From contig MNCI01005364.1 of the NCBI GenBank assembly GCA_015680685.1, positions 272,980 through 336,979 of the forward strand: DNA of 64,000 bases, given 5' to 3'. Within the stretch, counting starts at the first letter, position 1; each line of letters begins with the position of its first letter. The notes under the pieces were generated by a model. That model was not told where the DNA came from. It saw nothing but the letters and a program-made list of their open reading frames with translations, and did not search any database. Source of the stretch: Gnetum montanum. Taxonomy: Eukaryota > Streptophyta > Gnetopsida > Gnetales > Gnetaceae. This document shows, in pieces, positions 46,540-57,905 of the stretch. The position numbers were made by a program, and so were the translations under genes.

Positions 46540-47503
46540 TCCTTTTTTATCATCAAAAGAAGAGAACAAACAACTTGCCAATGTCTTAATCACTGACCTC
46601 AGTAACATCCTTAGACTTAGAATTCACCATTGCTTGAGATGGATGATAAGTCTTCTCCTCATTGTCATCATTGTTGGTGCTAGGATGGCTAGATTTCTAA
46701 GAATCCTCATCTAAGGACTCAACTTGTTGCATTGGAGCCCACTGTCACTTGAAACTGAGAGGAAGCTGGTGGAGCTAGCAACTACTAAACTTGGACCCAT
46801 TAGGACATGGTCCCAAAGATGCTCTCCATGGCCCATTGCTCAAAAGAGCTAGGAGCATTAGCATGGGGTGAAACAATGTGAGCATGAGGGACTAGATCAT
46901 GGTGCTCTAACTATTACATGGAAGCATGATGCTCCCCCTAGACACTAGCTAAGAATGCCTCTAGCTTGGAATCTGAATCTATTCCAAATTCATATGTACA
47001 TGAGGGGCTTGCTACTAAAGAATGTTGTGAAGGAACAAGAGCATCCTCCTCACTATCACACATAGGAGGAGTAGTGACCTTCTCAAATACCTATCCATTA
47101 TAGGGAGGAGGAATCTTAGCCTCATCTAAGCTCTTACGCAAGTAAGAGAGGTTCCTCCCAAGCTTCCAAATGGCATGGGCAAAGGGTTAAAATAACTTCC
47201 TCAAAGAAAAATGAACTTGATCAATAAAGGATTTTGATCATTAAAACTATGGAGAGGTGACCTTCTTTTATTTTGAAGGTTTGGTGCTAGGTCCTACTTC
47301 TACTTCATGAGAAGAACTCCTCTTCTCAATGTACTCACTAACACTCCACTTACCTTTAAGCAAAGGTAACTCTAGAATAGGTACACACCTCTAGTGGGTT
47401 AAGAGGCTAATAAGGTAGGGGTGCCTAAGGATTCTCTCCTTGGCATAGAGACTCAAAATGTCTTGACAAAGTATGTGCCCAAAATCCAATGGTAATCCTA
47501 TAA
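46540..47503 (-). pseudogene. C-terminal part of the element F ORF, left of the D insertion
   Basis: Continues the ORF at 53852-54300 once D and one GCAAG copy are removed. It opens with LIGLPLDFGHILCQDIL and ends the domain with RCVPILELPLLKGKWSVSEYI. After that the reading is Ser/Pro/Glu/Thr-rich and disordered (SSSHEVEVGPSTKPSK, PPPYNG, EEDALVPSQHSL), with stops, down to about 46540. Nothing is known of the tail. Confidence 0.5.
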
Positions 47504-47508
47504 GCAAG

Positions 47509-48286
47509 TGATGAGCTGTGATATTGCGTACGCGATATCACGGCCTATTGAAGTGTCTATAAATAAGAGGTGGATTTTCTTGTTTTCAATCATCTAGATC
47601 TAGACCCTTAGCCAAACTATAGTAGTTTTACAATTCTAGAGTTAGAATAATTTCCATGTGCCCACAATAGGAATCTCAAAGTAAATGGATCTTTATTCGA
47701 GCAAATTGTACCTGAGCACATATTTGTGTACGGCAATAAAGATGAACTTTTTGATAAAACTTGTAGCATGTGGACTAAGCTAAATAGGATTTAATTATTA
47801 TTAAATGTTTAAATTATTTCTTAGATAATTAATCTCTTTCAACCCTTGACTCTCCTAGTTAAGTGCATTCAGTACGAATGCTTTGAGCACGTGTGTAACA
47901 CTTGGTAACCTAGTAACAAGTAGCATTTGATAATCCTAGTAGCGTTGCACTGGTTCAGGGTGTGTACGGCAAGTGGGAATGGATACTGGTGCTAGGATGA
48001 TTAGAACTTAGTTAGTGAATAGTTAATGAAAGTTAGTTATTTAGTTCTCTTCACCTTTCCCCACTAGCATAAGACATTAAAAGATAAAAGATATAAAAAT
48101 TACGTGCCTCAAGCTTACTTAACCATACAATCGTGACAATACAAGTAAGTTTGGGAAGACAACGATTGATTAACCTTAAGTGTTCCATAAGGGCATGTAA
48201 GCACTTAGTCCTTGGAGTTTGACTAGATCATGCGTGAGACGCTTGTATTCTTATGGCTGAGTGTAGGGGTACCTCGTCACTCATCA
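47509..48286 (+). repeat. 5' LTR of element D
   Basis: TGATGAG...CTCATCA. Only 47 bases lie before the TATA box TCTATAAATAAG (47556), and half of them form a palindrome (47518-47541). AATAAAGATGAAC (about 47736) is the likely polyadenylation signal. Hairpin at 48110-48153. Confidence 0.92.
47518..47541. promoter_or_regulatory. 24-base near-perfect palindrome in the D U3
   Basis: The core is GATATTGCGTACGCGATATC, with 9 of 10 inverted pairs plus one G-T. The 3' LTR has GATATCGCGTACGCAATATC at 53103-53122. It lies about 15 bases upstream of the TATA box, so it is a good candidate for a dimeric factor site. Confidence 0.75.
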
Positions 48287-48306
48287 TTGGCACTGTTGCT
48301 GGTGAC
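48287..48306 (+). other. Primer-binding site, tRNA-Asp type
   Basis: TTGGCACTGTTGCTGGTGAC directly after the LTR; the same site as in A and B with a few transitions. Confidence 0.82.
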
Positions 48307-48357
48307 ATAGTTTTTTGTGTGCTACGTAGAACATAGGAGATAATTCACATTGTTGGG

Positions 48358-50340
48358 ATGCTAGAGAAAACCCTTAGGATTGATCAAAAGAAAAATAAGA
48401 TAACGATAAAGAGCACACCAAACAAGATAAAAATGTCTTCTTCTTCGCACAAAAGCATTTCACCACCTAGGAACAACACAAGAGACAGTCGGCGGCACAA
48501 CATACGTAACCAAGAATCAGCAGTTCCTCAACAATTCCGTGTGGTATATATTCATCACGATGAATATGTACCTAAATTTACCTTTATTCTCCATTAGGAT
48601 AAACAACTGTGTTGGAGAGACTTGGAGGGTAACATAGTGTTGCCTCTAGATTGAGTAGTCCCCAACATGCTACTTCGTGCTCTCTCATGAATAGGCATAT
48701 CATAGTTATACACAGAGTACGTTGCATGTGATTATGATACAAGGGACTACCAATCCACAGAAGCACAACGTCAAAGGGACTTATGATAGGAGAGATACTA
48801 TACATCGTTGAAGGGAAAAGGACCCCATAATGCTTCACCTGTCTTAAGAAAAATCAAGGGTGGTGAACCTATTTCAATAGGCTCTCCACAAAATGATGTT
48901 CCCCCTCCTAACAATAGTGAGGAGGTGGTGTATCAAAACCTTCACTCTACAATTCACAATCCTGGTTCTGATCCCCATGAACACCAAGTGTTCAATGAGG
49001 GAACACAAACACATAATGAGGGCAGGCAGTCTTATCGTAATCACGATCGAGGTCGAGACCACCGAAGAGAAGGTAGGAAACATCATCATGGCGATGGTTA
49101 TCCTTCCTCTTCACCTTCATCATCACATTCACCCTCTCCTTTTGTATCAATACGTAGTCATAAAGAACCTAACCATGAGGATAAGGGTAAACATAGTGAG
49201 AAACCTTGATGAGAGAGTCGAGAACAAGGACGAGGGAATTCTAGAGATAGGGAACCATGTAGACATCATAGAAGCTATGAACAAAATGACCATGAAGAAC
49301 CCCTACTTGCAACCCAAAGAATGTTAGACATTACAGAGGCCGTAAGAATACCCACAAGGCACCAAAAAGATAGCAGGATCAAGATACTAGACATGAATAA
49401 TATCCCACGATTTGAGGGGGGATACAATGCTGATCCTCAGAACCACTTGCAAGCGTTTCACGATGCATGTGCCTTGCAGAACATTGAGAACGAGTGGCAA
49501 AAATTAAAGTTGTTCCCAAGGACACTGATGAAAGAAGCAGAAAGCTGGTACCTGTCCTTAGAACCGGAATCCATTCAAAGATGGAGTACGATGCTAGAAC
49601 TGTTTAATGATAAATATCAAACATACTCCCAAGTGTCCAAATTGTGAAAGCAGATCCAAGGATGGAAGCAGGAAAATCATGAACTCTTGGATGTTGCCAT
49701 GGGCTGATATTATGCACTATTACATCGTTGCCTCAGCCATGGTTACGCACAACAGGATCAACTACGCCATCTTGTAGATGAACTTAGGCATGAAACCAGG
49801 AGAACCCTTGGAATGTATGCCCAAGGGAGATTATCAGAGCTTAGGTTCCATTAGATTCATAGATTGTTGGAGCAAGTAGCTAAGGAAGAAGGGGAGCTAC
49901 ATAAGAGAGAAAGCATGGAAGAGTACAAACATGATCCTTCCCTCTGAAAAAGGGGAGTGAGATTTTGTGAGGAGGAGAAGAGTCACCACTCGAAGAGATG
50001 GTGAATAGAAAAATCTTGCCACTCCAAAAATTAACAACAGAGGTGTCGGCAAAGGTAGACCAAATGTGGGACTCCTTGGATAGTAGATTTTAAACCGTTC
50101 TTAAAGTCATAGAGGAGTTTAAGGAGTGAAGTAGTGACTATGATAAAAAGAAAAAGAGCAATTTGTACCATGCACGTAGCAAAGGTAAGGGTAAAATGGC
50201 CATCACCGAAGAGGTTCTGGATTCTGATACGAATGATGACGGTGGATGTGAGATATGTCAGTATGACCATCCTAAGGGATGTTGCCCAATAATATCACAT
50301 CTACAAGAGTCTGGGGTGTATGCACTTAACCCATGACTTA
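48358..50340 (+). pseudogene. gag of element D
   Basis: The start is at 48358 or at the internal ATG at 48433 (MSSSSHKS), which matches the start of B gag. A Ser/Arg/His-rich N-terminal part follows (open at 48808-49209, with RGRDHRREGRKHHHG). The Retrotrans_gag core is intact over 108 codons (49321-49647): LDMNNIPRFEGGYNADP, HLQAFHDACA, KLKLFPRTLMKEAESWYLSL and FNDKYQTYSQVSK. A helical part follows, then the Cys/His box CEICQYDHPKGCCP near 50245. About eight stops and two frameshifts in total. Confidence 0.8.
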
Positions 50341-50399
50341 ACAAATGGCAAGCACCCCAACGGTTACCTTATCCCCAAGGTAACCCAAGATAGTTCCAC

Positions 50400-51690
50400 C
50401 AATCATTAACGTATTATCCAAGTGGAACTTTGCCACAACCTATTTAGCAACACCAGCAATGGAAATACCCACAATCATGAGGGATGCCACCGCCCAAGCA
50501 ACAATACCCTTACTGGAAACTGGATCCATATGGCTATTACATGCAGCAGCTGATCTCTCCACATGACTCTGTTGATCACATGACCTCACAACCTCACTAC
50601 CAAGCTCGGGAGTATTATAGCACTCCTTCTCCTAGGAGAGACACACCACATACATACCATCCTCCAAACCCATCCATGACTCTCACACTAATAACTCCAC
50701 TACCACTCACTCCAGCAATGTAAGGGGAACTCCCCACTCAACTGCAGCAACATAATTCTATGAGAGCTATGAACCTTCAACCCACTGCTAGTTCTGACAA
50801 CCATACAAAGAGAAGACCTTTCTTCAGAACCAACAGTCCAACCAAGCTCTCACAACCATAAGTGGTTAAGCATCTGAACACTTCTCCATCAAATAAGGCT
50901 TTGAAGCTCCCTTCAAACCAAAAATAGAGCTCAACACACATGGTTATGTTAACGTATGTTGTTACTGATTGGATTAAGGTGGGCCACCTTCCCAGGAAAT
51001 TCTCTAACCCTAGAAGCCCTTTAATCTATCTCCAAGTCACTGGGAATGAACTTCATAAAGCTCTTCTAGACTTAGGTTTCAAAGTAAACTTAATATCACA
51101 AGAGATGTATAAATCTTGGAACCTACCTCCACTAAAGAAGAGCAATATTCGCTTAGAGTTGGCTGATCAGTCCATCACTGTTCCCTTGGGACTAGTGGAG
51201 GACATCATTACCATTGTGTGTGGGTGGTCATGCCTAGCTGATTTCCTAGTGATACAAGTAAACAATGACAAAGGGGACTTCCCAATAATAATGGAGAGGG
51301 CATGGCTAAGTACCATAAATGCATGCCTAGGAATTTTTGTGATCTTTCCCTTGAAATATCTAAGAAAAATGCATTTGGGAAGATCAAGAAGAAGAAAGTT
51401 CCATGCATCACATACAGTGATATAGAGGGTGATGGCGTACAGGAATGTTTAGCATTGCCTACATGCAACCAGTGTGCCCAGGAAGTTAACATACAAAAGT
51501 ACCTGTATGTAGTAACCACACAACAAGAAAACACCCAGTGGTTGATAGCTAATCAAAAGATCAACTCATCAATATGCATGAAACTAACTGGGGGACCAAC
51601 TTGTGCCCATGTTAAAAGCATAGATACATTGGAGCAAGAGTGTTGCCAACTTTCAATCCTTAACCTGAAAACATCAATAGGGGGAAGTTA
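50400..51690 (+). pseudogene. Linker and aspartic protease of element D
   Basis: A Pro/Tyr/Gln-rich linker (50484-50723) leads into a 161-codon ORF (50940-51425). VTDWIKVGHLPRKF and LQVTGNELHKALLDLGFKVN contain the catalytic DLG; the small residue normally after it is replaced by Phe. LELADQSITVPLGLVEDI and the hydrophobic CLGI block follow, as in B. A shifted frame carries on to 51691 (CNQCAQEVNIQK). The reading then stops where the reverse transcriptase linker should be, so the pol deletion point is about 51690-51720. Confidence 0.72.
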
Positions 51691-51699
51691 AAGATTTCC

Positions 51700-53091
51700 A
51701 AAACCTTCAAAAAAATGCTCCAATAAGAGAAAGCTAGTCAGTGTGCAACAGACCAAACCTTATCATGAATCTACAATGGTTAATGCACATCAACCTCGCT
51801 CGTTATTTTAGATCTCCTCCTTTCAACTTAGTCATAGGGGAGATGGCCACCTATACTGATCAATTGAAGCCCTCAGTTCCTTTTTAAGTTTTTTTTACAC
51901 ATTTTTTTTTTACAAATTTCTTTAACTTTTCTTGTTTTTGTTTTACAACTTCGTTCATACTTTTTCTTTTATTTGTGTGTGTGTGTGTGTGTCATCCATT
52001 TTGTTAAGTTTGTCACCCAATAAGTGCTCCTAATGATGGTATGAACTGTATTCTTTTGGTTGCTAATGTTTGGTTTTTACCTTTAAGTTATGATGTTGAT
52101 ACTAAGGTATGGTCCTTTTGATATAATAGGCAATGAGTCCACATCATCCATGCATCCATAAATTTCTATGGTCTCTCTTGTCTTGGAACTGTATAGTCCC
52201 TTTCTTCAAGTAAATAATAAGAACTATCAACGAATCGATGACTGGGCATTTCTCAAACTAAGGAAGGACTTAAGAACTGAAAAGGGTGGGACTTCAAGGA
52301 GACTTGATGCATTTGTGTTGGCCATTCTCTTGGGTGCTTGGATGTTTTCTTCTTGAGTTTTTCTTACCGTTACGATGTTTCCGCATTATAGGGAAGCTGA
52401 GCAAATAAAAATAACAAGTCTTTGCATGGTGTGGTTTTCACGCAAAAATGCAAAAAAAAAATAGTGGGAATTCAAAGCACACCCCTTAGATGAAATAATC
52501 ATTTGGGCTACAAGCACTAGTTATGGGACTAAAAAAACATGTTCCCTCTAACTAAGGCCCTTCCTCACTTCCTACTTTCTCCTTTCTTGTTTCATCGAAA
52601 TGGTGGTGGCTCTTGGATGAAGACATTCATGTTACTTCAGGTGGATGGATTAGCCAAATGTATTAATGCGAAGTCACTAGATGTAAATCATAAGACTATG
52701 TTGTGTGTGCAGATGGAAATCATACACCAACGGATTGGATCTGGAGGGGACACATGGAATGGACTGGTGCTAAAACAGTTATGCAAGGAACAAGATTGAT
52801 GGCACGCTTATGGATGAACAACGAAAGGTGCAATCTTAGTGTTGGTAGCAACAGACTTCTTCTCCTTCTCTCTATCTCTCTCTCTCTCTCAACTACCAAA
52901 TAAGGCTAGATGTCAAATGTGTATAGTGTTCACTCTTGTTTTCATGAACACTAATATTGTCATGTGTTGTAATGATGATCCATTCACATGTCACCCCATT
53001 CACCATTAGTATCATTCAAGTCAATAATCCCATACCTTCCCAATATTTTGTAAGGAACTCGAGGACGAGTTTTCATTCAATCATGGGGGTA
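51700..53091 (+). other. 3' region of element D
   Basis: It starts with T-rich sequence like A, has (GT)n at 51974-51992, the family block GTCCACATCATCCATGCATC (52137), an acceptor-like TGTGTGTGCAG|ATGG (52712/52713), a short Trp-rich reading (WRGHMEWTGAK, RCNLSVGSN) and the purine tract ATGGGGGTA (53083-53091). The GGACCCACT block of A, B and C is deleted here. Confidence 0.65.
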
Positions 53092-53846
53092 TGATGAGCC
53101 ACGATATCGCGTACGCAATATCGCAGCATGTTCAAGTGTCTATAAATAAGAGGCATTTTTTCCTATTTCCAATCATCTAGATCTAGACCCTTAGCCAAAC
53201 TATAGCAATTTTACCATTCCAAAGTTAGAATAATTTCCATGTGCCCGCAGTAGGAGTCTCAAAGTAAACGGATCTTTATTCGAGCAAATTGTACCTGAGC
53301 ACATATTTGTGTACGAAAATAAAGATGAACTTTCTGATAAACCTTGCAGCATGTGGACTAAGCTAAATAGGATTTAATTATTGTTAAATATTTAAATTCT
53401 TTCTTAGATAATTAATCTCTCTCAACCCTTGAATCTCCTAGTTAAGTGCATTCAATACAACCGCTTCGACCCAATAACGAGTAGCATTTGGTAATCCCAT
53501 CAGTGTTGCACTGGTTTAGGGTGTGTACAGCAAGTGGGAACGGATACTAGTGCTAGGACGATTAGAAATTAGTTAGTAAATAGTTAATGAAAGTTAGTTA
53601 TTTAGTTCTCTTCACCTTTCCCCACTAGCATATGACATTAAAAGATAAAAGATATAAAAATCACATGCCTCAAGCTTACTTAACCATACAACCATGACAA
53701 TACAAGTAAGTTTGGAAAGACAACGATTGATTAACCTTAAGTGTTCCATAAGGGCATGTAAGCACTTAGTCCTTGGAGTTCGACCAGATCATGTGTGAGA
53801 TGCTCGTATTTGTATGGTTGAGTGTAGGGGTACCTCGCCACTCACA
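53092..53846 (+). repeat. 3' LTR of element D
   Basis: TGATGAG start; the end is CTCACA, one base short of the family CTCATCA. TATA box at 53139; hairpin at 53671-53714; palindrome core at 53103-53122. Close to the 5' LTR apart from scattered C/T changes and a short deletion near 53466. Confidence 0.9.
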
Positions 53847-53851
53847 GCAAG

Positions 53852-54300
53852 CAATATAGTAAAAAACCCTAGTGTGATAGTAGATAACTATAACTACCTT
53901 CCTTCACCATTATGTTATACAAAAAAATAAGTAACAAGGTGGAGGCATTAGGAGTCATCTTGCTCTGCTCAATATGATCCCTATCAAATGACATATCTCT
54001 CCCAAATAAAATATTATAAAATTTATCATGAGCTATGGGAATTATACCATTAGTGTAGATATCATGCATAGTATCAATAGTAACTTGGAAAACATTAGAA
54101 CTATAAATACCTAGTGCATTTACAATTTGGGAAGAGACTTCAAAAATAATCCCACCAACAGTGGATGTGAATGCCCCAACAGTATTAGAAATGATAATAT
54201 TATAATAGAATTCTCTAATAAGCACTTTATAGATAAGAAAATTCATAGAAATGAAAGTTTTCCATTTCAAACGCTCGAAATAATCTAATAGAGCTTATTG
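53852..54300 (-). pseudogene. N-terminal part of the element F ORF (plant-transposon-type domain)
   Basis: The open frame of 133 codons at 53869-54270 reads MKWKTFISM, LIREFYYNIII and GIIFEVSSQIVNALGI, then ARDK/FYNILFGRDM-type and PNASTLLLIFLYNIM. This is the order seen in the 'putative plant transposon protein' family (REFYANL, V.G..I..S...IN..L, and L.PT....V...RALLLY). A stop precedes the D insertion; the domain continues at 47503. This is pattern-based and not proven. The same kind of domain occurs in C. Confidence 0.55.
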
Positions 54301-54599
54301 TCTATGAAGTGGGAAATCAAGAGAATGCTTAGAAACAATAGTAGTGGTTCTTGTAGCTTCAAACTTTTTTGAGTCCCTGTACTTCAAAACTAGGGCATGT
54401 ATGAAGGTTGCGCACTACTAGAACTTCCTCTTGCACATAGTTTGGGTGGATTTATAGACATACCAATCTTCTTGTGGGCCATCTCTACCAAAATCATTGC
54501 GAATGATGGAGCCCTATTTATCTTTGTGGGATATGTATGAAGGAATATGACAAAAATGGGGCTTTTGTCCTTTATAGCCATAGGAAAATAAGGGCATTG

Positions 54600-54800
54600 A
54601 ATTAAAAAAGAGACATCTTTTTTGAAAAAAAAAAGATGTCTTTTTCAATGTTAAAAATATAGTAGATGTCTTTCATTTACAAAAGGTGTCTTTCTCGCAA
54701 TCAATTGAAAGATCAGAGAGACATCTTTATTGTTTGAAAGATGTCTCTGCAAATATGTCTATCACTTTTGAAAGATGTCTTTCATCAAAAATTAGGGTGA
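54600..54800. repeat. Cluster of AAAGATGTCTTT motifs inside element F
   Basis: Eight or so copies of GATGTCTTT or AAAGACATC in both orientations, including one inverted pair around an A-run (54620-54650). The same motif fills the middle of both F LTRs. No coding sense. Confidence 0.75.
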
Positions 54801-55179
54801 GGTTTTAATAGGCTACCATTGGTCTATAGTCTTTATGAAACCTTGAAAACAAAAAGAAAAACTTACCTCTATTTACCTATCATGTTGTTGAAAGGTGATG
54901 GAGTTCAAAAACCTAGAGAATGTGTTTCCTCTTTGAGGAATCTCCTTTGAACCAAACTTTTTCAATGTCCAAGGCATGACTTCCTCTTACAAATTTGTTG
55001 GTGAAAGTGTCCTAATGCCTTTGGTCTTATCATTTAATTCTCCATTCCTTTTTGACAAACTTGATCCTTTGAGTTGATCTCCAATCTTCTCTAAGATCTT
55101 GCATAAAACTATTTCTCTATGTACTTTGAGAAAACCAAGGAGTCTTGTGATATGCCCATGTACTACTTTAGATTGCACT

Positions 55180-56713
55180 TCCATTATTTATGCCCAATCT
55201 TATTACAATAATAACATCTAATTCCCCTATTGAAAAAATGACTAGAATGACCAAACCTTTGAGGATTTTTTTCTTGGATAGGAGCTTCCCTTGATGTAGT
55301 GTCCTTTTTCCTTTAGATGGGGTGAAGGTTGTGCAAGTTCCTCTTCTTGGTGGTAGCATCCAACTCCACTTTTTTCTTATGGACTTCTTCCTTGTCCAAG
55401 AGCAATTTGAAGAGCCTCTTCTCCCTCTTCTCCTTTAGTTAGTATTTCATTCACCAACTTAACATTTGCAAGTTCTTCTTTCATCTGCTTATTTTATTTG
55501 GTTAGTACTTCATTCTTGACCTTGAGGTTTCAGAATTGTTTGTGATTAATTTTAATGAGGATATGTCCTGATCTTTAGACTTAACTTGTTTATTTAACTT
55601 ACTACAAATATTTTAAAAATTTACAAGTTCTTTACATAATAAATCAAACCTCTCATCATCATTAAGTTCATTGTTTGATGAATCACCATCAGTAAGGGCC
55701 ATGTAGATGAGATGAGAATTTTTGGCATCTTCCTCTAATTCTTCTTCACTTTGCTCCCCATTATCCCAACTTTTATAAGAGTTGGTTTTCTTAACTTCTT
55801 TAGTGGATTTATTCTTGAATTGCATCCTAAAATTACTAGGGAATTCAGGAGCCATATGGCCTCTACCATGACACATCCAACATTCTATAGAAGAGAAATC
55901 TAAATTGGAATTTAAAAAATGCTTACCTCTTTCCTTACCTTTAGATTGATTGAATATTTTTTGATGTGTTTCCTTGTTCCTTCTAATGATTAGTTGTTAG
56001 AGCTTTCTTGTGAGAAAGGCAATCTCATCTTCATTTCCATCATCATTCACATTGAGCTCCTTCTCCTTTCAGCCAATCTTTAAGGTAATAGGTCTTTCTT
56101 GAATAGCTCCTTTACTTATGAGATTCATTTCATAGGTGATGAGAGCACTTTGAAGTTCCTCGAATTTGAGAGCTAAGAAATATTTGATTTTGTCCATGGC
56201 TATGACCTTAGGTCTGAACTCTAGTTGAAGAGTTCTAATCATTTTGATAATGACATAACTTTTAAGTAGATCTTTTCCTATTCCTCTAATTACTATAACA
56301 AGATCATTAGCTCTAGAAAAATAATCCTTGAGTTTATCATATTCACTTTGTAAAACTAACAATTTTGATTACTTAACAATAGAGGTTACTACATAAGTAT
56401 ATTCTAGAGTTTGCCAAATTTCTTTGGCCATTTTACATCCTACCATCCTATTAAATTCAAACTTATTCAATGCATAATATAAATAGTTTTTTGCTTTTGA
56501 ATTAAACATGAACCTATCCTTTTCTTCTTTAGACCATTTTTTGTAGGGCTTGATGATGCCAGTGGTGCCATTGACAAGTGGATCATAGCCTTCCAATATT
56601 AACTCCTATACTTCAAACTCCATAGACTTGAATAATCCTGGCATCCTAGCTTTCTAGCAAGTGAAGTTAAATCCATTGAACATGGGTGGATTTGAGTAGG
56701 ATGTCCCCTCCAT
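55180..56713 (-). pseudogene. Copia-type gag of element F
   Basis: The start is the ATG at 56713, 41 bases after the primer site. MEGTSYSNPPMFNGFNF opens the DUF4219-like head. AKNYLYYALNKFEFNRMVGCKMAKEIWQTLEYTY (56510-56410) and YDKLKDYFSRANDLV, then LQLEFRPKVIAM, make the UBN2 core. Box 1, ECWMCHGRGHMAPEF (about 55885-55845), lacks the last Cys. Box 2, CYYCNKIGHK.WKC (about 55225-55180), has a complete CX2CX4HX4C apart from one stop. Acidic sequence lies between them. Several stops; no protease or integrase follows. Confidence 0.75.
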
Positions 56714-56753
56714 TGTTCACTCTTGAACTTGATGATGAAACAAAGAGTACCAA

Positions 56754-56765
56754 GCTCTGATACCA
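56754..56765 (-). other. Primer-binding site of element F, tRNA-Met type
   Basis: On the minus strand this is TGGTATCAGAGC, a perfect match to the plant initiator tRNA-Met site, followed by TTGG. It lies five bases inside the 5' LTR end. Confidence 0.92.
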
Positions 56766-56769
56766 CTAA

Positions 56770-57905
56770 TGGTTCATTGAACTTAGAGGGGGTGGGGGGT
56801 GGGCAAGATGAATAATTTTTCCAAATTAAAACTTAAACAAACAAAGCACACACACTGAATTTAATGTGGTTCCCCAACTTGGGTAGTCCACACCCAGAGG
56901 ATAGATTGCAAGCACACCTCTAGACTTTGGTGCTCTCAAAATGTGGTTGAAGGGTCCACCCCCTGTATAGTCTTCAAGCCTCGCTTTGGAGTGTTGAATC
57001 AAAACACCAATTAATCAACCCTAAAAGGTCTTGTCAAGCTTTGAAATGTGGTTTCAAGGCTTTCACAACCTTTAAAATCTTGAGCTTCACACCAAAGTAT
57101 TGTACTAAAACACCAATAACTCAATCTTGTAAGATCTGAACAAGCTCAAGCACATCAACCTCGCAGGGCAACAAGAACAAGAATTACAAGGGATAATTGC
57201 AACTTAGTTTGCTGATCCTTGTACAGCTAGGTACAACACACTTTATAGTGCCAAAATGATAAGACAATGAGGAGAAATAGAGAATTCAATGATTAAAAAT
57301 GAGTATACAATGAATATAGCAAGGCTTGCACATTTTCTAATGCACATCAAGTCTTCTTATAGTTTTCATGTTTCTAAACCCATCTTGGAACTCATGTAAT
57401 GGCTAGCCAACTATCATGAAAGACATCTTACTCATGCCTAAGATGTCTCTCTAAAATTATCTTCCATTCTGGGAAGACATCTTTGTTTAGTGAAAGATGT
57501 TTTTCTAAAGTCTTCATTTTGGAAGAAATCCTTGTCACATGAAAAATGTATTTTTAAGCTTGGTTTGCATTCTATAAAGATGTCTTTGCCTTTTGAAAAA
57601 ATTCTTTGTTTGAGGAAACATGTCTGTTGTTTCTTGAAGATGTCTTTTCCTGAAAACACATTAATTCTACCAAGATGTTTGCTATTTCTCATAGATGTCT
57701 TTCTTCATCTTCCTTTACATGATGAATCCTTCGTTCCTTACCCATAACCTTGCTCAATCTTTTCTTGCATGCACAATAATTACAAAGATGCAAATGAACT
57801 TATCTTCCATTTTTCTTAACCTTTTGACATACCAAAACTAAAAGGTCCACAATGTCCTTTTTGATTTTTCATGATCATGTCATGAGGTCATGATGCAAGT
57901 CACAA
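56770..57905 (-). repeat. 5' LTR of element F (right limit approximate)
   Basis: It aligns with 45081-46170 with conserved order. Direct similarity fades after AAAGGTCCAC (57850), so the true start of the element may lie anywhere between 57850 and about 57905. AAAGATGTCTTT-like motifs at 57420-57700. Confidence 0.75.

Larger units (their letters stand above)
47509..53846 (+). mobile_element. Element D: pol-less Athila-like retrotransposon nested in F
   Basis: Both LTRs are complete (778 and 755 bases) with the target duplication GCAAG (47504-47508 and 53847-53851). Gag and protease-like parts (48358-51690) run directly into the 3' region; reverse transcriptase, RNase H and integrase are missing. 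Its frames are more open than those of A and B, so it may be the youngest of the family here. Confidence 0.92.
45081..57905 (-). mobile_element. Element F: pol-less Copia-type LTR element, host of element D
   Basis: Read on the minus strand: 5' LTR (about 57.9 kb to 56770), tRNA-Met primer site, gag with two Cys/His boxes, a repeat-bearing spacer, an ORF with the plant-transposon domain, purine tract and 3' LTR (46236-45081). Protease, integrase and reverse transcriptase are absent, so it depended on another Copia element. D is inserted within its ORF. The right limit is uncertain by some 50-100 bases. Confidence 0.78.

Noticed and set aside
57438-57747. Overlapping ORFs on both strands with Lys/Phe/Ser repeats
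   Set aside because: They follow from the AAAGATGTCTTT motif array in the F LTR.
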